NCBI RefSeq assembly: GCF_023061135.1
Contig: NZ_JAKGAN010000005.1
Location: 1-64,000, forward strand
From: Chromohalobacter sarecensis
GTDB taxonomy: Bacteria; Pseudomonadota; Gammaproteobacteria; Pseudomonadales; Halomonadaceae
DNA length: 64,000 nucleotides
Direction: 5' to 3'
Shown one piece after another: positions 24,252-33,652 of this stretch; the first letter of the stretch is position 1, and every line of letters begins with the position of its first letter. The notes under the pieces were generated by a model, which was given only the letters and a program-made list of their open reading frames with translations, searched no databases and was not told the origin of the DNA. The position numbers and the translations under genes are program-made.

Positions 24252-27200
24252 GTGTCGGACACCGATCTCGCTCTGACGCTTTACCATGCGCTGACTGACA
24301 GCGGCTGGCGGGAGAGCTTCGACCGAGCCTCTCTGGCGCGTGGCGAGGACTATGCTCGGCAGGGGCGAGTGCGCGCAGGCGCGAGACTGGAACGGCAGGA
24401 TCAATTGCTGGTACTGCGCGCCGAGGTGGCCGGCAGCGGACGCCGTACCTATCTCACCCATCTGGCCGTGGAGCCCGGCAACCCCGAAATGAGGGTGGTC
24501 AGTGACTGCAGTTGTCCAGTGGGGCGTCAGTGTAAGCACGCGGTGGCGGTGATCGATAACTTTCTACAAGAAGTTGAAGTCGAAACGGATGGCGTTCCAG
24601 AACGCCATGATACGACACAGCTCGAACAGCAGTGGGAAGCATGGCTGGCCGATCTTGAGGCGCCTGATGAATTCGCTCAGTCGGTTGAACGGGTCGAGCC
24701 AGCGTACCGCTTGGGGCTGTTCCTGGACGTCAAGGCTAACCCACTGGAGCCGACCCTCAAGGTACTGCCGGTATGGTTACGGCCCTCGAAGCAGCGTCGG
24801 GGCAACGCCTGGGTGAAACCGCAGGTCATTCAGATACGTCATGGCGCAGGCCTCGAACCGGCGCCCGAGGGCGGTTGGGACCCTAGGTTGGAAGAGGCGC
24901 TTGAACTGCTGCTGTATGGCGAGACTGATATCGGCAGCGGGAGTTATCAGCATCTTTGGGGCGTGGTGTCGCATGCCTTCCAGGCCCGTGCGCTATGGGC
25001 GCTGCTCGCGAGCGACGCGCCACCGTTGTTGTTCTACCAGAATCAGACCGGGGCGCAGCTCGAGCCCGGCCCCGATGGCCGACTGACACTGACCTGGGTG
25101 CCGGATGCCGAGGGCAACCAGTATCTGCAGGCCGATACCGACCCTGCCGATATGCTTTCGGATGATGCCGTGGTAGTGCGCGCCGGCCGTGAGCTCTGCT
25201 ATCTCGATCCGCCGCGGGGTGCCTTCGGGCGCATGGAGGGGGCGCCCGAGCTGTTGCGACGGTTGCGCTATTCGCCGCCGCTGCCACCGGAGATGAGTGA
25301 ATGGCTGGGTGAGCGGTTGAACAAGACGCCGGCACTGGCCGAGAAACTACCCGTCCCGCAGGCGGTGGAGGAACGCACCCTGGAAGATGTGGCGCCGCAG
25401 CTCAAGGCCACCATGCGAGTGGCGGAGGGCCAGCTCGGCTATCGTGTCGGTACCCTTGTATCGCGTGGAGTGCGAGTGGGCGCCGCCGTGGTCAGTTTCG
25501 ATTACCAGGGCGTGGAGGTGGCGCCGGAAGAGGGCGAAACGGCTCAGGTCTTTCGCCATGGCCAGCGGTTGATCATCAAGCGCGACCCCGAGGTGGAACT
25601 GGCCCTGGTGCGCACGCTGCCGCATGGCATGATCACCCTCGAGCGGTTGCGCGAGAGCGGGGCGATACCAGGCCATCTGGACCTACCCAACTGGTCGCTG
25701 CTGCTGCCGGTGGCCGACACGCCGCCCGCCAGCGACGCCGAGTGGCTCACCCATCTCGCCGGCCCGGAAGGCTGGTGGGAGATGATCGCCAAACTGCGCG
25801 AGGCGGGTTGCCTGGTCGAATTCGCCCCGTCATTCCCGCCGGAGCCGCTCTACGTCGAGCCCGAGGCGTGGCATGGTGAGCTGGAACCGGCAGGCAACGG
25901 CTGGTTCGATCTGGCGCTGGATATCGAGGTAGAGGGCGAGCGACTAAATCTGCTGCCGATCCTGCGGCGGTTGCTGCAGGATCCAGCCTTTCCGCTGGAG
26001 CCGGCTGCTGATGAACTCGAGGACGCCGGTTGGACGCTGGTGTTGGATGAGCAGCGCCGCCTGACGCTGCCGCTGCCTCGGCTGCGTGCGCTGATGGCGC
26101 CGATTCTCGATTGGCTGGGTGACGAGGCCGATCCCGAGGCGGCGCTCAAGCTGCCGATCAGCGCCGTTGAGCGGGTGGCGCCACTTGCCGAGCATGAGCG
26201 CTGGGCGGGGCGCGAAAACGTTGAGGCCCTGACTCGGCGCCTGCGTGAGCTGCCCGCCAGCCTGCCGGTGCCGCAGGGCTTCGTCGGTGAACTGCGTGAC
26301 TACCAGGGGCGCGGCATTGCCTGGCTGCGCTTTCTTTCCGAGCTCGATACCGGCGGCATTCTCGCCGACGACATGGGCCTGGGCAAGACCGTGCAGGTGC
26401 TCGCCCATTTGCTCGACGAGCGTGCGCGTGGTGCCTTGCAGGGACCGGCATTGGTGATTGCACCGACCAGCCTGGTGGGCAACTGGTGTGCCGAGGCCGA
26501 ACGCTTCGCGCCGGGCCTGAAAGTTGTGGCGTTACAGGGAGACAAGGCGCAGCGTCACCTCCGGATCGAGGAAGCGCTCCCCGAGGCCGATCTGGCGATC
26601 ACCACCTACCCGCTGCTTATTCGCGACCTGGAGATGCTGCGCGAGGTTGCCTTCGGTCTGCTGGTGCTCGATGAGGCCCAGGCAATCAAAAATGTCGCCA
26701 GCCAGACTGCCCGCGCGGTGCGCGAGCTCAACGCTTCCCGCGCCTTGGCGATGACCGGTACGCCGCTCGAGAACCACCTGGGCGAGCTGTGGGCGCAACT
26801 GGATGCGGTGGCACCGGGGGCCTTGGGTAGCCAGCAGTGGTTCGGTCAGCGTTTTCGCACGCCCATCGAGAAGGAAAGCGATGTAGCGCTGCGCGAAAAC
26901 CTGTCGCGGCGCATTGCGCCGCTGATGCTGCGGCGGACCAAGCAGCAGGTGCTGGGCGAGTTGCCCGAGAAGGTCGAAAGCCGTCGGGATATCACCCTTA
27001 CCGGCGTACAGCGCGAACTCTACGAGAGCCTGCGCCTGGCCCAGCACCAACGAGTGCAACAGGCCATCGCCGAGCGCGGCCTGGCCGGCTCGGGAATCAT
27101 AATGCTCGACGCCCTGCTCAAGCTGCGCCAGGTGTGCTGCGACCCGCGACTGGTCAAGCTGGACAGTGCCCGAAAGGTGAACCGCTCGGCCAAGCTGGAG

Positions 27201-27713
27201 CAACTGCGCGAGCTGCTACCGACGTTGATCGAAGAGGGCCGGCGCATCCTGGTCTTCTCGCAGTTCACCGAGATGTTGGGTCTGATCGGCCAGACGTTGG
27301 AGAAGGATGGCATTGCCTACACCACGCTCACTGGCGACACCCCGGGCAAGATCCGCACCCAACGGGTGGCGCTGTTTCAGCAGGGCGAGATCCCTGTGTT
27401 CTTGATCAGCCTCAAGGCGGGCGGTACCGGTCTCAACCTGACGGCCGCCGACACCGTGATTCACTACGATCCCTGGTGGAATCCTGCGGTGGAAGCCCAA
27501 GCCGCCGGCCGCGCTCACCGCATGGGTCAGCAGAACTCAGTGTTCGTTTATAAGCTGGTGTGCGCCGGTACGGTGGAGGAACGCATTATCGATCTGCAGG
27601 CGCGCAAGGCGGATCTCGCGGCCTCGATCCTGGAAGGCGGCGCCGAGCGCACGAGTGACGGCCCATTGTTCGACGAGGAGGACCTGGCGTTACTGTTCGC
27701 ACCGGTGGCGTAA
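24252..27713 (+). CDS. SWIM zinc-finger SNF2-family helicase/ATPase
   Basis: The 1153-residue product has an N-terminal SWIM zinc motif CSCPVGRQCKH (about residues 86-96), a long middle region of about 600 residues, and a SNF2 motor. Motor motifs are DDMGLGKTVQVL (Walker A, about 705), VLDEAQAIKN (motif II, about 806), LAMTGTPLENHLGELW (III), VFSQFTEML, and TGLNLTAADTVIHYDPWWNPAVEAQAAGRAHRMGQ (V/VI, split here by reading only key parts). All are intact. Family members translocate on double-stranded DNA and remodel nucleoprotein; bacterial SWIM-SNF2 proteins have no settled role. The start is a GTG with GAGGAG upstream. It diverges from the MntA-HepT pair. Confidence 0.9.
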   Translation: MSDTDLALTLYHALTDSGWRESFDRASLARGEDYARQGRVRAGARLERQDQLLVLRAEVAGSGRRTYLTHLAVEPGNPEMRVVSDCSCPVGRQCKHAVAVIDNFLQEVEVETDGVPERHDTTQLEQQWEAWLADLEAPDEFAQSVERVEPAYRLGLFLDVKANPLEPTLKVLPVWLRPSKQRRGNAWVKPQVIQIRHGAGLEPAPEGGWDPRLEEALELLLYGETDIGSGSYQHLWGVVSHAFQARALWALLASDAPPLLFYQNQTGAQLEPGPDGRLTLTWVPDAEGNQYLQADTDPADMLSDDAVVVRAGRELCYLDPPRGAFGRMEGAPELLRRLRYSPPLPPEMSEWLGERLNKTPALAEKLPVPQAVEERTLEDVAPQLKATMRVAEGQLGYRVGTLVSRGVRVGAAVVSFDYQGVEVAPEEGETAQVFRHGQRLIIKRDPEVELALVRTLPHGMITLERLRESGAIPGHLDLPNWSLLLPVADTPPASDAEWLTHLAGPEGWWEMIAKLREAGCLVEFAPSFPPEPLYVEPEAWHGELEPAGNGWFDLALDIEVEGERLNLLPILRRLLQDPAFPLEPAADELEDAGWTLVLDEQRRLTLPLPRLRALMAPILDWLGDEADPEAALKLPISAVERVAPLAEHERWAGRENVEALTRRLRELPASLPVPQGFVGELRDYQGRGIAWLRFLSELDTGGILADDMGLGKTVQVLAHLLDERARGALQGPALVIAPTSLVGNWCAEAERFAPGLKVVALQGDKAQRHLRIEEALPEADLAITTYPLLIRDLEMLREVAFGLLVLDEAQAIKNVASQTARAVRELNASRALAMTGTPLENHLGELWAQLDAVAPGALGSQQWFGQRFRTPIEKESDVALRENLSRRIAPLMLRRTKQQVLGELPEKVESRRDITLTGVQRELYESLRLAQHQRVQQAIAERGLAGSGIIMLDALLKLRQVCCDPRLVKLDSARKVNRSAKLEQLRELLPTLIEEGRRILVFSQFTEMLGLIGQTLEKDGIAYTTLTGDTPGKIRTQRVALFQQGEIPVFLISLKAGGTGLNLTAADTVIHYDPWWNPAVEAQAAGRAHRMGQQNSVFVYKLVCAGTVEERIIDLQARKADLAASILEGGAERTSDGPLFDEEDLALLFAPVA

Positions 27714-27727
27714 CGTGCTCCACTTAG

Positions 27728-27762
27728 GCGTCGGCGCCGGCCCAGAGGGCAGGCGCCGTCGC
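27728..27762. terminator. Hairpin between the SNF2 gene and an NCS1 permease
   Basis: GCGTCGGCGCC (27728-27738) pairs with GGCGCCGTCGC (27752-27762) with one mismatch. It sits between convergent genes. No clear U tract. Confidence 0.5.
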
Positions 27763-27777
27763 GTTAGGGGTATGTGC

Positions 27778-29232
27778 TCAGCGCGCTCCCTCGGCAGGCG
27801 TCGAGACCTGCCCGCGCATCAGCACGTAGTAGCACGCTCCGCCCAGGCCGGCGCCGAGTAGCCATGCGAAGCCTGCCAGCGCGGCGAGAGCCGGCATCCA
27901 CACCGAGGCCAGCGAGAACAGCGCGCCGATGGCGAAGGCCACTAGGCCGCGACGGTTCCAGCCGTTGGTGTAGTAGTAAGTACTGCCGGGCGCAGCCGAG
28001 AACAGCGCCTGCACGTCCAGATGGCCACGGCGGACGACGTAGTAGTCGATCACGATGATGCCGTAGAACGGGGCGATGACGGCGCCGATGGCGTTGACGA
28101 AGCCGGGGATGCCGATCTGGCTGATCACGCTGACCCATAACGCGCCGATGAAGAAGGCGATGACCGCCGTGATCAGCCCGCCGAGGCGGAAGCTGATGCG
28201 CGATGGAAACAGGTTGGCGAGGTCATAGGCGGGGGGAATGAAGTTGGCCACCAGGTTGATGCCCACCGTGGCGGCGAAGAAGGTCAGTGCGGCGATAATC
28301 GTCAGCGGCAGGCTGTCGACACGCTCGACGATGTCCGAAGGATTGGTCAGCGCCTCGCCGAACAGCGCCAGCGTCCCGGCGGTGATGATCAACGCGATGA
28401 ACGAGAACACCGCCACGTTGAGCGGCAGCCCGAGCCAGTTGCCGAGCCGCATGGCACGTTCGTTCTTCACGAAGCGTGCGAAGTCGCCGAAGTTGATCAC
28501 CACGGCGGCGAAGTACGCGATCATGGTGCCGAGCACGGTGAAGAAGGCGCCGATGGCGCTGCTCGTTGCCTCGCTGCTGCCACTGAAGATGTCATCCACC
28601 GCGGGCAGTAACGATTCCCCGGCCTGCCACCAGACCACGCCCATCAACACGATCATCACCGCGTAGACTAAGGGTCCCGCCCAGTTGAGGAAGTGTTTGA
28701 TACGCTCGATCCCCGCCCAGAACATTGCCAGTTGAAAGACCCAGACGATGACGAAGGCCAGCCAGGCCACGCTCGATAGCCCCAGGAACTGGCCGCTCTC
28801 CGGTATGCCCAGCGCGGTTAGCAAGAGCGTGACGGCGGTGGAGGCGAAGTAGGTCTGCACGCCGTACCAGAAGATACCGATCACCGCGCGCAGCATGGCC
28901 GGTAAATTGGCGCCGTGCACGCCGAGGCTGGCGCGCACCACCACCGGAAACGGAATGCCGTATTTGACGCTGGGCCGCCCGGTCAGGTTGACCAGCACCA
29001 TGACCACCAGGCCGGCGAGGATGATGGCGGCCATCACCGCCCAGCCGTTGAGGCCGTAACTCAGGAACAGCGAGGCGGCCAGGGTGTAGCCGAACAGGCT
29101 CTGGATGTCGTTGGCCCAGACATTGAAGATCTCGAAGGCGCCCCAGCGTCGCTGGTGATAGGGCAGCGGCGCCAGGTCGGCGTTGTAGAGGCTTGCGTCG
29201 GGCGCCGTGAGGCGCAGGTCGTTATCGTTCAT
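27778..29232 (-). CDS. NCS1-family nucleobase/hydantoin permease (first copy)
   Basis: The 484-residue protein has about 12 membrane segments and NCS1 motifs: WGAFEIFNVWANDIQSLFGYT, the Gly-Ile-Pro-Phe stretch KYGIPFPVVVRASLGVHGANL, NFGDFARFVKNE and FPSRISFRLGGLI. The family imports uracil, cytosine, hydantoins or allantoin by cation symport. Context favours a purine-derived ureide or hydantoin. Start is uncertain: an ATG at 29277 overlaps the upstream stop (ATGA), which would couple translation, whereas the ATG at 29232 begins the conserved MNDNDLRLT; I use the latter. It lies in tandem behind a second NCS1 gene. Confidence 0.88.
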   Translation of the reverse strand: MNDNDLRLTAPDASLYNADLAPLPYHQRRWGAFEIFNVWANDIQSLFGYTLAASLFLSYGLNGWAVMAAIILAGLVVMVLVNLTGRPSVKYGIPFPVVVRASLGVHGANLPAMLRAVIGIFWYGVQTYFASTAVTLLLTALGIPESGQFLGLSSVAWLAFVIVWVFQLAMFWAGIERIKHFLNWAGPLVYAVMIVLMGVVWWQAGESLLPAVDDIFSGSSEATSSAIGAFFTVLGTMIAYFAAVVINFGDFARFVKNERAMRLGNWLGLPLNVAVFSFIALIITAGTLALFGEALTNPSDIVERVDSLPLTIIAALTFFAATVGINLVANFIPPAYDLANLFPSRISFRLGGLITAVIAFFIGALWVSVISQIGIPGFVNAIGAVIAPFYGIIVIDYYVVRRGHLDVQALFSAAPGSTYYYTNGWNRRGLVAFAIGALFSLASVWMPALAALAGFAWLLGAGLGGACYYVLMRGQVSTPAEGAR

Positions 29233-29273
29233 GGCGGCGCTCTGTGTCGGATGCAGGTTCGTGGATGACGGTG

Positions 29274-30644
29274 TCATTGGCAAAAGCGCTGGCAGGCCGG
29301 CCAGTAGCGCATCATCAGGTAATACGCCAGACCGGCGGGCACGAGGCTTGCGTACCACGAGATCGCCGAGACATTGAGCGCCACCAGCGCCCCGATCAGC
29401 GTGGCGATGAAGGCGGCGTAATTGATGCCGCGATAGGGACCGCGCGTGTCATAGAGCTTGTCGATATCCAGCGTGCGTCGGCGGATGAGGTAATAGTCCA
29501 CCGCCATGATCGCGAAGATCGGCCCCAGAAACGCCGAATAGGTCTGCACGAACAGTTGCAGCCCGGCGGCGGAGCCGTCCTTGACCAGTTCCCAGGGGAA
29601 GGTGGCGAAGGCCAGCAAGCCGACGATCACCGTGGCGCTGCGGAACTTCAGCTTGAACACATCCATCAGCACATAGGTCGGCGGCACCACGTTGTTGAGC
29701 ACGTTGGTAGTGACCTGGGCGAAGGCGATGAACAGCAGGGTGGTGATCAGCAGCGGCGGGTTGTCGACGGCATTGGCGAACACTTGGATGGGGTCGGCGA
29801 CGCCGGTGGCCCCGGAGACCATCAGCCCGATCAGGCCCATGAACAGCGTGCAGGGCAGGATCGACATGGCGTAGATGGTGGCCAAAAGCCCCGGCCCTGT
29901 GCCGTGCCTGAGTTCGCGTGAGTAGTCGCTGGCGTTGAGGATCATGGTGCTGTAGATGCCCAGGAACAGCATCGTCGCGCCCCAGAACGGCAGCCCCCAT
30001 GTGCCCTCGATGTTTATGAGCTGCTCGCCGAGCACGTCGCCGTATTTGTTGATCACGCTGACGAACATGTACACCAGCGAGACCAGAATGAAACCGCTGC
30101 CGATGTTCTCCAGCCACTTGATGCCCTGGAAGCCGAACACCGACAGGGCGATCTGCAACAACTGGAAGGTGATGAAGTAGAACACCAGATTGTCGAAGCC
30201 CAGCAGCGTCGCCGACACGGCGTTGAGCGCGCCGGCACCGATCCAGCTCTGAAAGCCGTACCAGACGATGGCCGGTACCGCGCGTACCAGGCCGGGCAGG
30301 CGCGTGCCGGTGAAACCGAAGGCGCTGCGTGCCTGCACCATGAAGGGAATGCCGTACTTGTAGCCGGCCGCACCGTTGATTGCTAGCGCCACGCCGATCA
30401 CGAAGCAGCCGATGGCGATGGCCAGTGACGCCTGCAATAGGTTGAGCGTGCCGACGATGCTCGAGCCCATGGCGAAGGTGCCGATGGATACGCAGCCGCC
30501 GAACCAGGCCAGCAGATAGGACGTGCGCCCCATGATGCGTGTTTGCTGGGGCGCCAGGGATTCTTCCCCCGGTGCCTTGCCGGGAGATTGGGCGGTACCA
30601 GGCGCTTCCGCTTTCGCGTCCGGCGAGGTGGATTCGCTTGTCAT
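29274..30644 (-). CDS. NCS1-family permease, allantoin/purine type (second copy)
   Basis: The 456-residue protein has a Pro/Ala/Glu-rich cytoplasmic N-terminus of about 35 residues and then NCS1 membrane segments: AWFGGCVSIGTFAMGSSIVG, KYGIPFMVQARSAFGFTG, GFQGIKWLENIG, LNASDYSRELRHG. It is divergent in sequence from its neighbour, so the pair probably transports different substrates. Position between the racemase and the first NCS1 gene, all on one strand, suggests uptake of allantoin or a related ring compound. GAGGA precedes the ATG. Confidence 0.88.
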   Translation of the reverse strand: MTSESTSPDAKAEAPGTAQSPGKAPGEESLAPQQTRIMGRTSYLLAWFGGCVSIGTFAMGSSIVGTLNLLQASLAIAIGCFVIGVALAINGAAGYKYGIPFMVQARSAFGFTGTRLPGLVRAVPAIVWYGFQSWIGAGALNAVSATLLGFDNLVFYFITFQLLQIALSVFGFQGIKWLENIGSGFILVSLVYMFVSVINKYGDVLGEQLINIEGTWGLPFWGATMLFLGIYSTMILNASDYSRELRHGTGPGLLATIYAMSILPCTLFMGLIGLMVSGATGVADPIQVFANAVDNPPLLITTLLFIAFAQVTTNVLNNVVPPTYVLMDVFKLKFRSATVIVGLLAFATFPWELVKDGSAAGLQLFVQTYSAFLGPIFAIMAVDYYLIRRRTLDIDKLYDTRGPYRGINYAAFIATLIGALVALNVSAISWYASLVPAGLAYYLMMRYWPACQRFCQ

Positions 30645-30658
30645 GACGCTTTCCTCGG

Positions 30659-30675
30659 GCGGGACCGGATCCCGC
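30659..30675. other. Hairpin in the leader of the second NCS1 gene
   Basis: GCGGGA (30659-30664) pairs with TCCCGC (30670-30675) over CCGGA, just before the ribosome site of the permease. It could tune translation or end transcription from upstream; the evidence is structure only. Confidence 0.3.
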
Positions 30676-30813
30676 TGTTTGTTGTTGTGCGCTCCCGATG
30701 ATGGGAACGTCCGAGTGGTGTAGCGTGCTGTTTGTCTATTTTTCTATCTGTTGGGCATCGTGGTTATCGGTGTGATGCAGTAACGCGACTCCTCCCATAG
30801 GCGGGCATTAACA

Positions 30814-31545
30814 TTAGCGTGATAGATGCGCGAACTGGCCGGTGAACGCCTTGGGGCGCGGAAAATCCAGATCGCCATGCTTGCTGGTGCCGAGGCCCAG
30901 GCCGACCAATGCCTCGGCCAGCTTCACGGCGGCGGTGACGCCTTCGATGATGGGAATGCCCACCGCCTCCTCGATGGTGGCGCGCAAATCGGCCATGCCG
31001 CCGCAACCGAGCACGATGGCGCCGATGCCGTCTTCGTCCCGGGCGCGTCGGCAGGTCTCGATCACCCGCGTGAGCGCCGCATCGCCATCGTCTTCCAGGT
31101 CGAGCACGGGGATCTCCGCCGCGCGCACGCGGCGGCAGTGATGCGTGAAGCCATAGGCTTGCAGCAGATGCTCGGCAATGATTCCGGTGCGCCCCAACGT
31201 CGTGACCACCGAGAAGCGTGTGCTGATCAGGCTGGCCACATGGAAACCGGCCTCGGCGATGCCCAGCACCGGGGCGCGGGTCAGCTCGCGTGCTGCCATC
31301 AGCCCGGGGTCGCCGAAGCAGGCGATGATGTAGGCGTCGCTGCCCTCGCGCTCGCCCTTGGCGATTTCCTCGGTCACGCCCACCGCGCTGATCGCCTCGT
31401 CGAAATGCCCCTCGATGGAGACCGGGCCGCTTTCCGGCTGCGTGGCGACGATCCGCGTGCCCGGCGCCGCGATGCGGCTGGCGGATTCACCGATGCGCGT
31501 GGTCATACCGGTACTGGTGTTGGGATTGATGAGGTGCAGGCGCAT
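30814..31545 (-). CDS. Asp/Glu/hydantoin racemase family protein, likely allantoin racemase (HpxA-like)
   Basis: The 243-residue protein has the two catalytic cysteines of the family, in IIACFGDPGL and VLGCGGMADL, plus MRLHLINPNTSTGMTTRI at the start and IPIIEGVTAAVKLAEAL. Members racemise hydantoins; HpxA of Klebsiella interconverts R- and S-allantoin. Presence with uraD, uraH and puuE favours allantoin. UraD makes S-allantoin, so a racemase is needed only if the allantoinase prefers the other form or the cell imports racemic allantoin. It diverges from puuE; its promoter region carries two TTGTATACAA-like sites. Confidence 0.85.
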   Translation of the reverse strand: MRLHLINPNTSTGMTTRIGESASRIAAPGTRIVATQPESGPVSIEGHFDEAISAVGVTEEIAKGEREGSDAYIIACFGDPGLMAARELTRAPVLGIAEAGFHVASLISTRFSVVTTLGRTGIIAEHLLQAYGFTHHCRRVRAAEIPVLDLEDDGDAALTRVIETCRRARDEDGIGAIVLGCGGMADLRATIEEAVGIPIIEGVTAAVKLAEALVGLGLGTSKHGDLDFPRPKAFTGQFAHLSR

Positions 31546-31589
31546 AAAAATCCTTGAGCGCGAGGTATAGCCTCGGACGCGGTATTTTT

Positions 31590-31620
31590 TTGTCTACAAA
31601 ATTTCTAGTATTGAATACAA
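31590..31620. promoter_or_regulatory. Two TTGTATACAA-like sites before the racemase gene
   Basis: TTGTCTACAA (31590-31599) and TTGAATACAA (31611-31620) each differ by one base from the palindrome at 21890. They are 45-75 bases upstream of the racemase start. Confidence 0.5.
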
Positions 31621-31769
31621 AATAAGTCAATGCCTGAGCGTCGCCGCGCCAAGCAGGCGCTAAGCCACCGGCAATCTATATCACCGGTTGACGGCGGGCT
31701 AATCGAGATCTTGTAGGCGAGAAAACGTCGCGATAGGGATTCCCGGTGATCCGCCAATGGATTGATTTT

Positions 31770-31779
31770 TTGTATACAC
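31770..31779. promoter_or_regulatory. TTGTATACAC site before puuE
   Basis: One mismatch from TTGTATACAA, 45 bases before the puuE start. A further half-site ATACAA follows near 31800. Confidence 0.5.
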
Positions 31780-31823
31780 CAACGCACGCTAATCGTGTGA
31801 TACAACAAGAAACGGGAGTGTTT

Positions 31824-32765
31824 ATGGGCATGGCATCATCCTCCGATCCGTCCGCCGTTTATCCGCGCGATCTCATTGGCTATGGTCGCACGCCACCGCA
31901 AGCGAACTGGCCGGGTGGGGCGCGCATCGCCGTGCAGTTCGTGCTCAATTACGAAGAGGGCAGCGAAAACAGCGTGCTGCATGGCGACAGCCACTCCGAA
32001 CAGTTTCTCTCCGAAATCGCCGGCGCCGACGCCTATCCGGATCGCCACCTGAGCATGGAGTCGATCTACGAGTACGGCTCGCGGGCGGGGGTGTGGCGCG
32101 TGCTGCGCGAGTTCGAACGACGCGGGCTGCCGCTGACTGTGTTCGGTGTCGCCATGGCGCTGGAACGTCATCCCGAGGCGGCGCATGCCTTCAAGGAACT
32201 CGGCCACGAGATCGCCTGCCACGGCTATCGCTGGATTCACTATCAGAATGTGCCGGAAGCCGTCGAGCGCGAGCATATGCAGCGCGCCGTCGAGATATTC
32301 CGAACGCTCTACGGCGAGGCACCGCTGGGCTGGTATACCGGCCGCGACAGCCCCAATACGCGGCGTCTGCTGCTCGATCAGGGCGGCTTTCTCTACGACA
32401 GTGACTACTACGGCGACGACCTGCCGTTGTGGACCGATGCTCAGGACAGTCAGGGCCAGACGCATCGCCACCTGATCGTGCCCTATACGCTGGATACCAA
32501 CGATATGCGCTTCGCCTCGCCCACCGGGTTCGATCACGGCGAACCGTTCTTCCAGTATCTGCGCGACGCCTTCGACGTGCTCTATGAAGAAGGTGCCGAG
32601 ACGCCGAAGATGCTGTCGATCGGGCTGCACTGCCGACTGATCGGTCGCCCCGGGCGCTTCCGCGCGCTGCAGCGCTTCCTCGATCATCTCGAGGCCCACG
32701 ACCGGGTGTGGATAACCCGGCGTGTGGACATCGCCCGCCACTGGGCGGCGGAGCATCCGGCTTGA
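31824..32765 (+). CDS. puuE: Allantoinase, polysaccharide-deacetylase type
   Basis: The 313-residue protein is a metal-independent allantoinase of the PuuE type, which opens the allantoin ring to allantoate. Motifs are YPRDLIGYGRTPPQANWPGGARIAVQFVLNYEEGSE (start conserved; shown in part), EYGSRAGVWRVL, FGVAMALERHP, EIACHGYRWIHY, and CRLIGRPGRF. The frame extends to 31746, but ATGs at 31824 and 31830 follow GGGAG and match the family start. It leads the rightward run puuE-allE-allA. Function is well supported by motif and context. Confidence 0.93.
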   Translation: MGMASSSDPSAVYPRDLIGYGRTPPQANWPGGARIAVQFVLNYEEGSENSVLHGDSHSEQFLSEIAGADAYPDRHLSMESIYEYGSRAGVWRVLREFERRGLPLTVFGVAMALERHPEAAHAFKELGHEIACHGYRWIHYQNVPEAVEREHMQRAVEIFRTLYGEAPLGWYTGRDSPNTRRLLLDQGGFLYDSDYYGDDLPLWTDAQDSQGQTHRHLIVPYTLDTNDMRFASPTGFDHGEPFFQYLRDAFDVLYEEGAETPKMLSIGLHCRLIGRPGRFRALQRFLDHLEAHDRVWITRRVDIARHWAAEHPA

Positions 32766-32782
32766 ACAAGGAGAGACGAGGC

Positions 32783-33628
32783 ATGCCACAGCACACTGAT
32801 ACATCTCAGAATACCTACTACGCCCCCCATGGCGGGTTGCCGCCGCAGAGCCAGTTGATTCATGGTCGAGCGGTGTTCACCGAGGCGTATGCGGTGATCC
32901 CGAAAGGCGTGATGAGCGATATCGTCACCAGTTTCCTGCCGCATTGGGAAAAGACGCGGTTGTGGATACTTTCGCGGCCGCTTTCCGGCTTCGCCGAGAC
33001 GTTTTCGCAGTACATCATGGAGGTCTCGCCCGGTGGCGGCAGCGAACGACCGGAGCCGGATAGCGGCGCCGAGGGCGTGCTGTTCGTGGTCGAGGGCGAG
33101 ATGACGTTGACCCTCGACGGCCAGGCGCACGCGATGACACCGGGCGGTTACGCCTTTCTGCCACCGGACGCCGACTGGCAATTGCGCAACGACAGCGATG
33201 CGCCGGTGCGCTTCCACTGGATTCGCAAGGCTTACGAGCAGGTCGAGGGATTGGACGTGCCTGAGGCGTTCGTCACCAACGAGAACGACATCGCGCCGAT
33301 CGCCATGCCGGACACCGATGGCAAATGGGCCACGACGCGCTTCGTCGATCCGCAGGATGTGCGCCACGACATGCACGTCAATATCGTCACCTTCCAGCCG
33401 GGTGGGGTGATCCCCTTCGATGAGACTCACGTCATGGAGCATGGCCTCTACGTATTGGAGGGCCGCGCGATCTACCATCTTAATCAGGATTGGGTCGAGG
33501 TCGAGGCCGGCGACTACATGTGGCTGCGCGCGTTCTGTCCGCAATCCTGCTACGCCGCCGGGCCGGGGCCGTTTCGCTATCTGCTCTACAAGGATGTGAA
33601 TAGGCATATGAAGCTGCGCTTGAGCTGA
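32783..33628 (+). CDS. allE: (S)-ureidoglycine aminohydrolase
   Basis: The 281-residue bicupin protein converts S-ureidoglycine to S-ureidoglycolate and ammonia. The Mn-binding residues are present: Glu214, His216 and His220 (DETHVMEHG) and Gln254 (FCPQSCY). The spacing of 40 from Glu to Gln equals that in the plant enzyme. AAGGAGA precedes the ATG at 32783. An upstream frame overlaps puuE and is not used. Ureidoglycine arises from allantoate through an amidohydrolase that is not encoded in this window. Confidence 0.93.
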   Translation: MPQHTDTSQNTYYAPHGGLPPQSQLIHGRAVFTEAYAVIPKGVMSDIVTSFLPHWEKTRLWILSRPLSGFAETFSQYIMEVSPGGGSERPEPDSGAEGVLFVVEGEMTLTLDGQAHAMTPGGYAFLPPDADWQLRNDSDAPVRFHWIRKAYEQVEGLDVPEAFVTNENDIAPIAMPDTDGKWATTRFVDPQDVRHDMHVNIVTFQPGGVIPFDETHVMEHGLYVLEGRAIYHLNQDWVEVEAGDYMWLRAFCPQSCYAAGPGPFRYLLYKDVNRHMKLRLS

Positions 33629-33652
33629 GACAATATCCTCTGAGGAGAACGC

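Noticed and set aside
23181-27713. Defence island made of MntA-HepT plus the SNF2 helicase
   Set aside because: Only two unrelated units are adjacent and they are divergent; no nuclease, methylase or integrase is nearby. Kept only as a hypothesis for the helicase.
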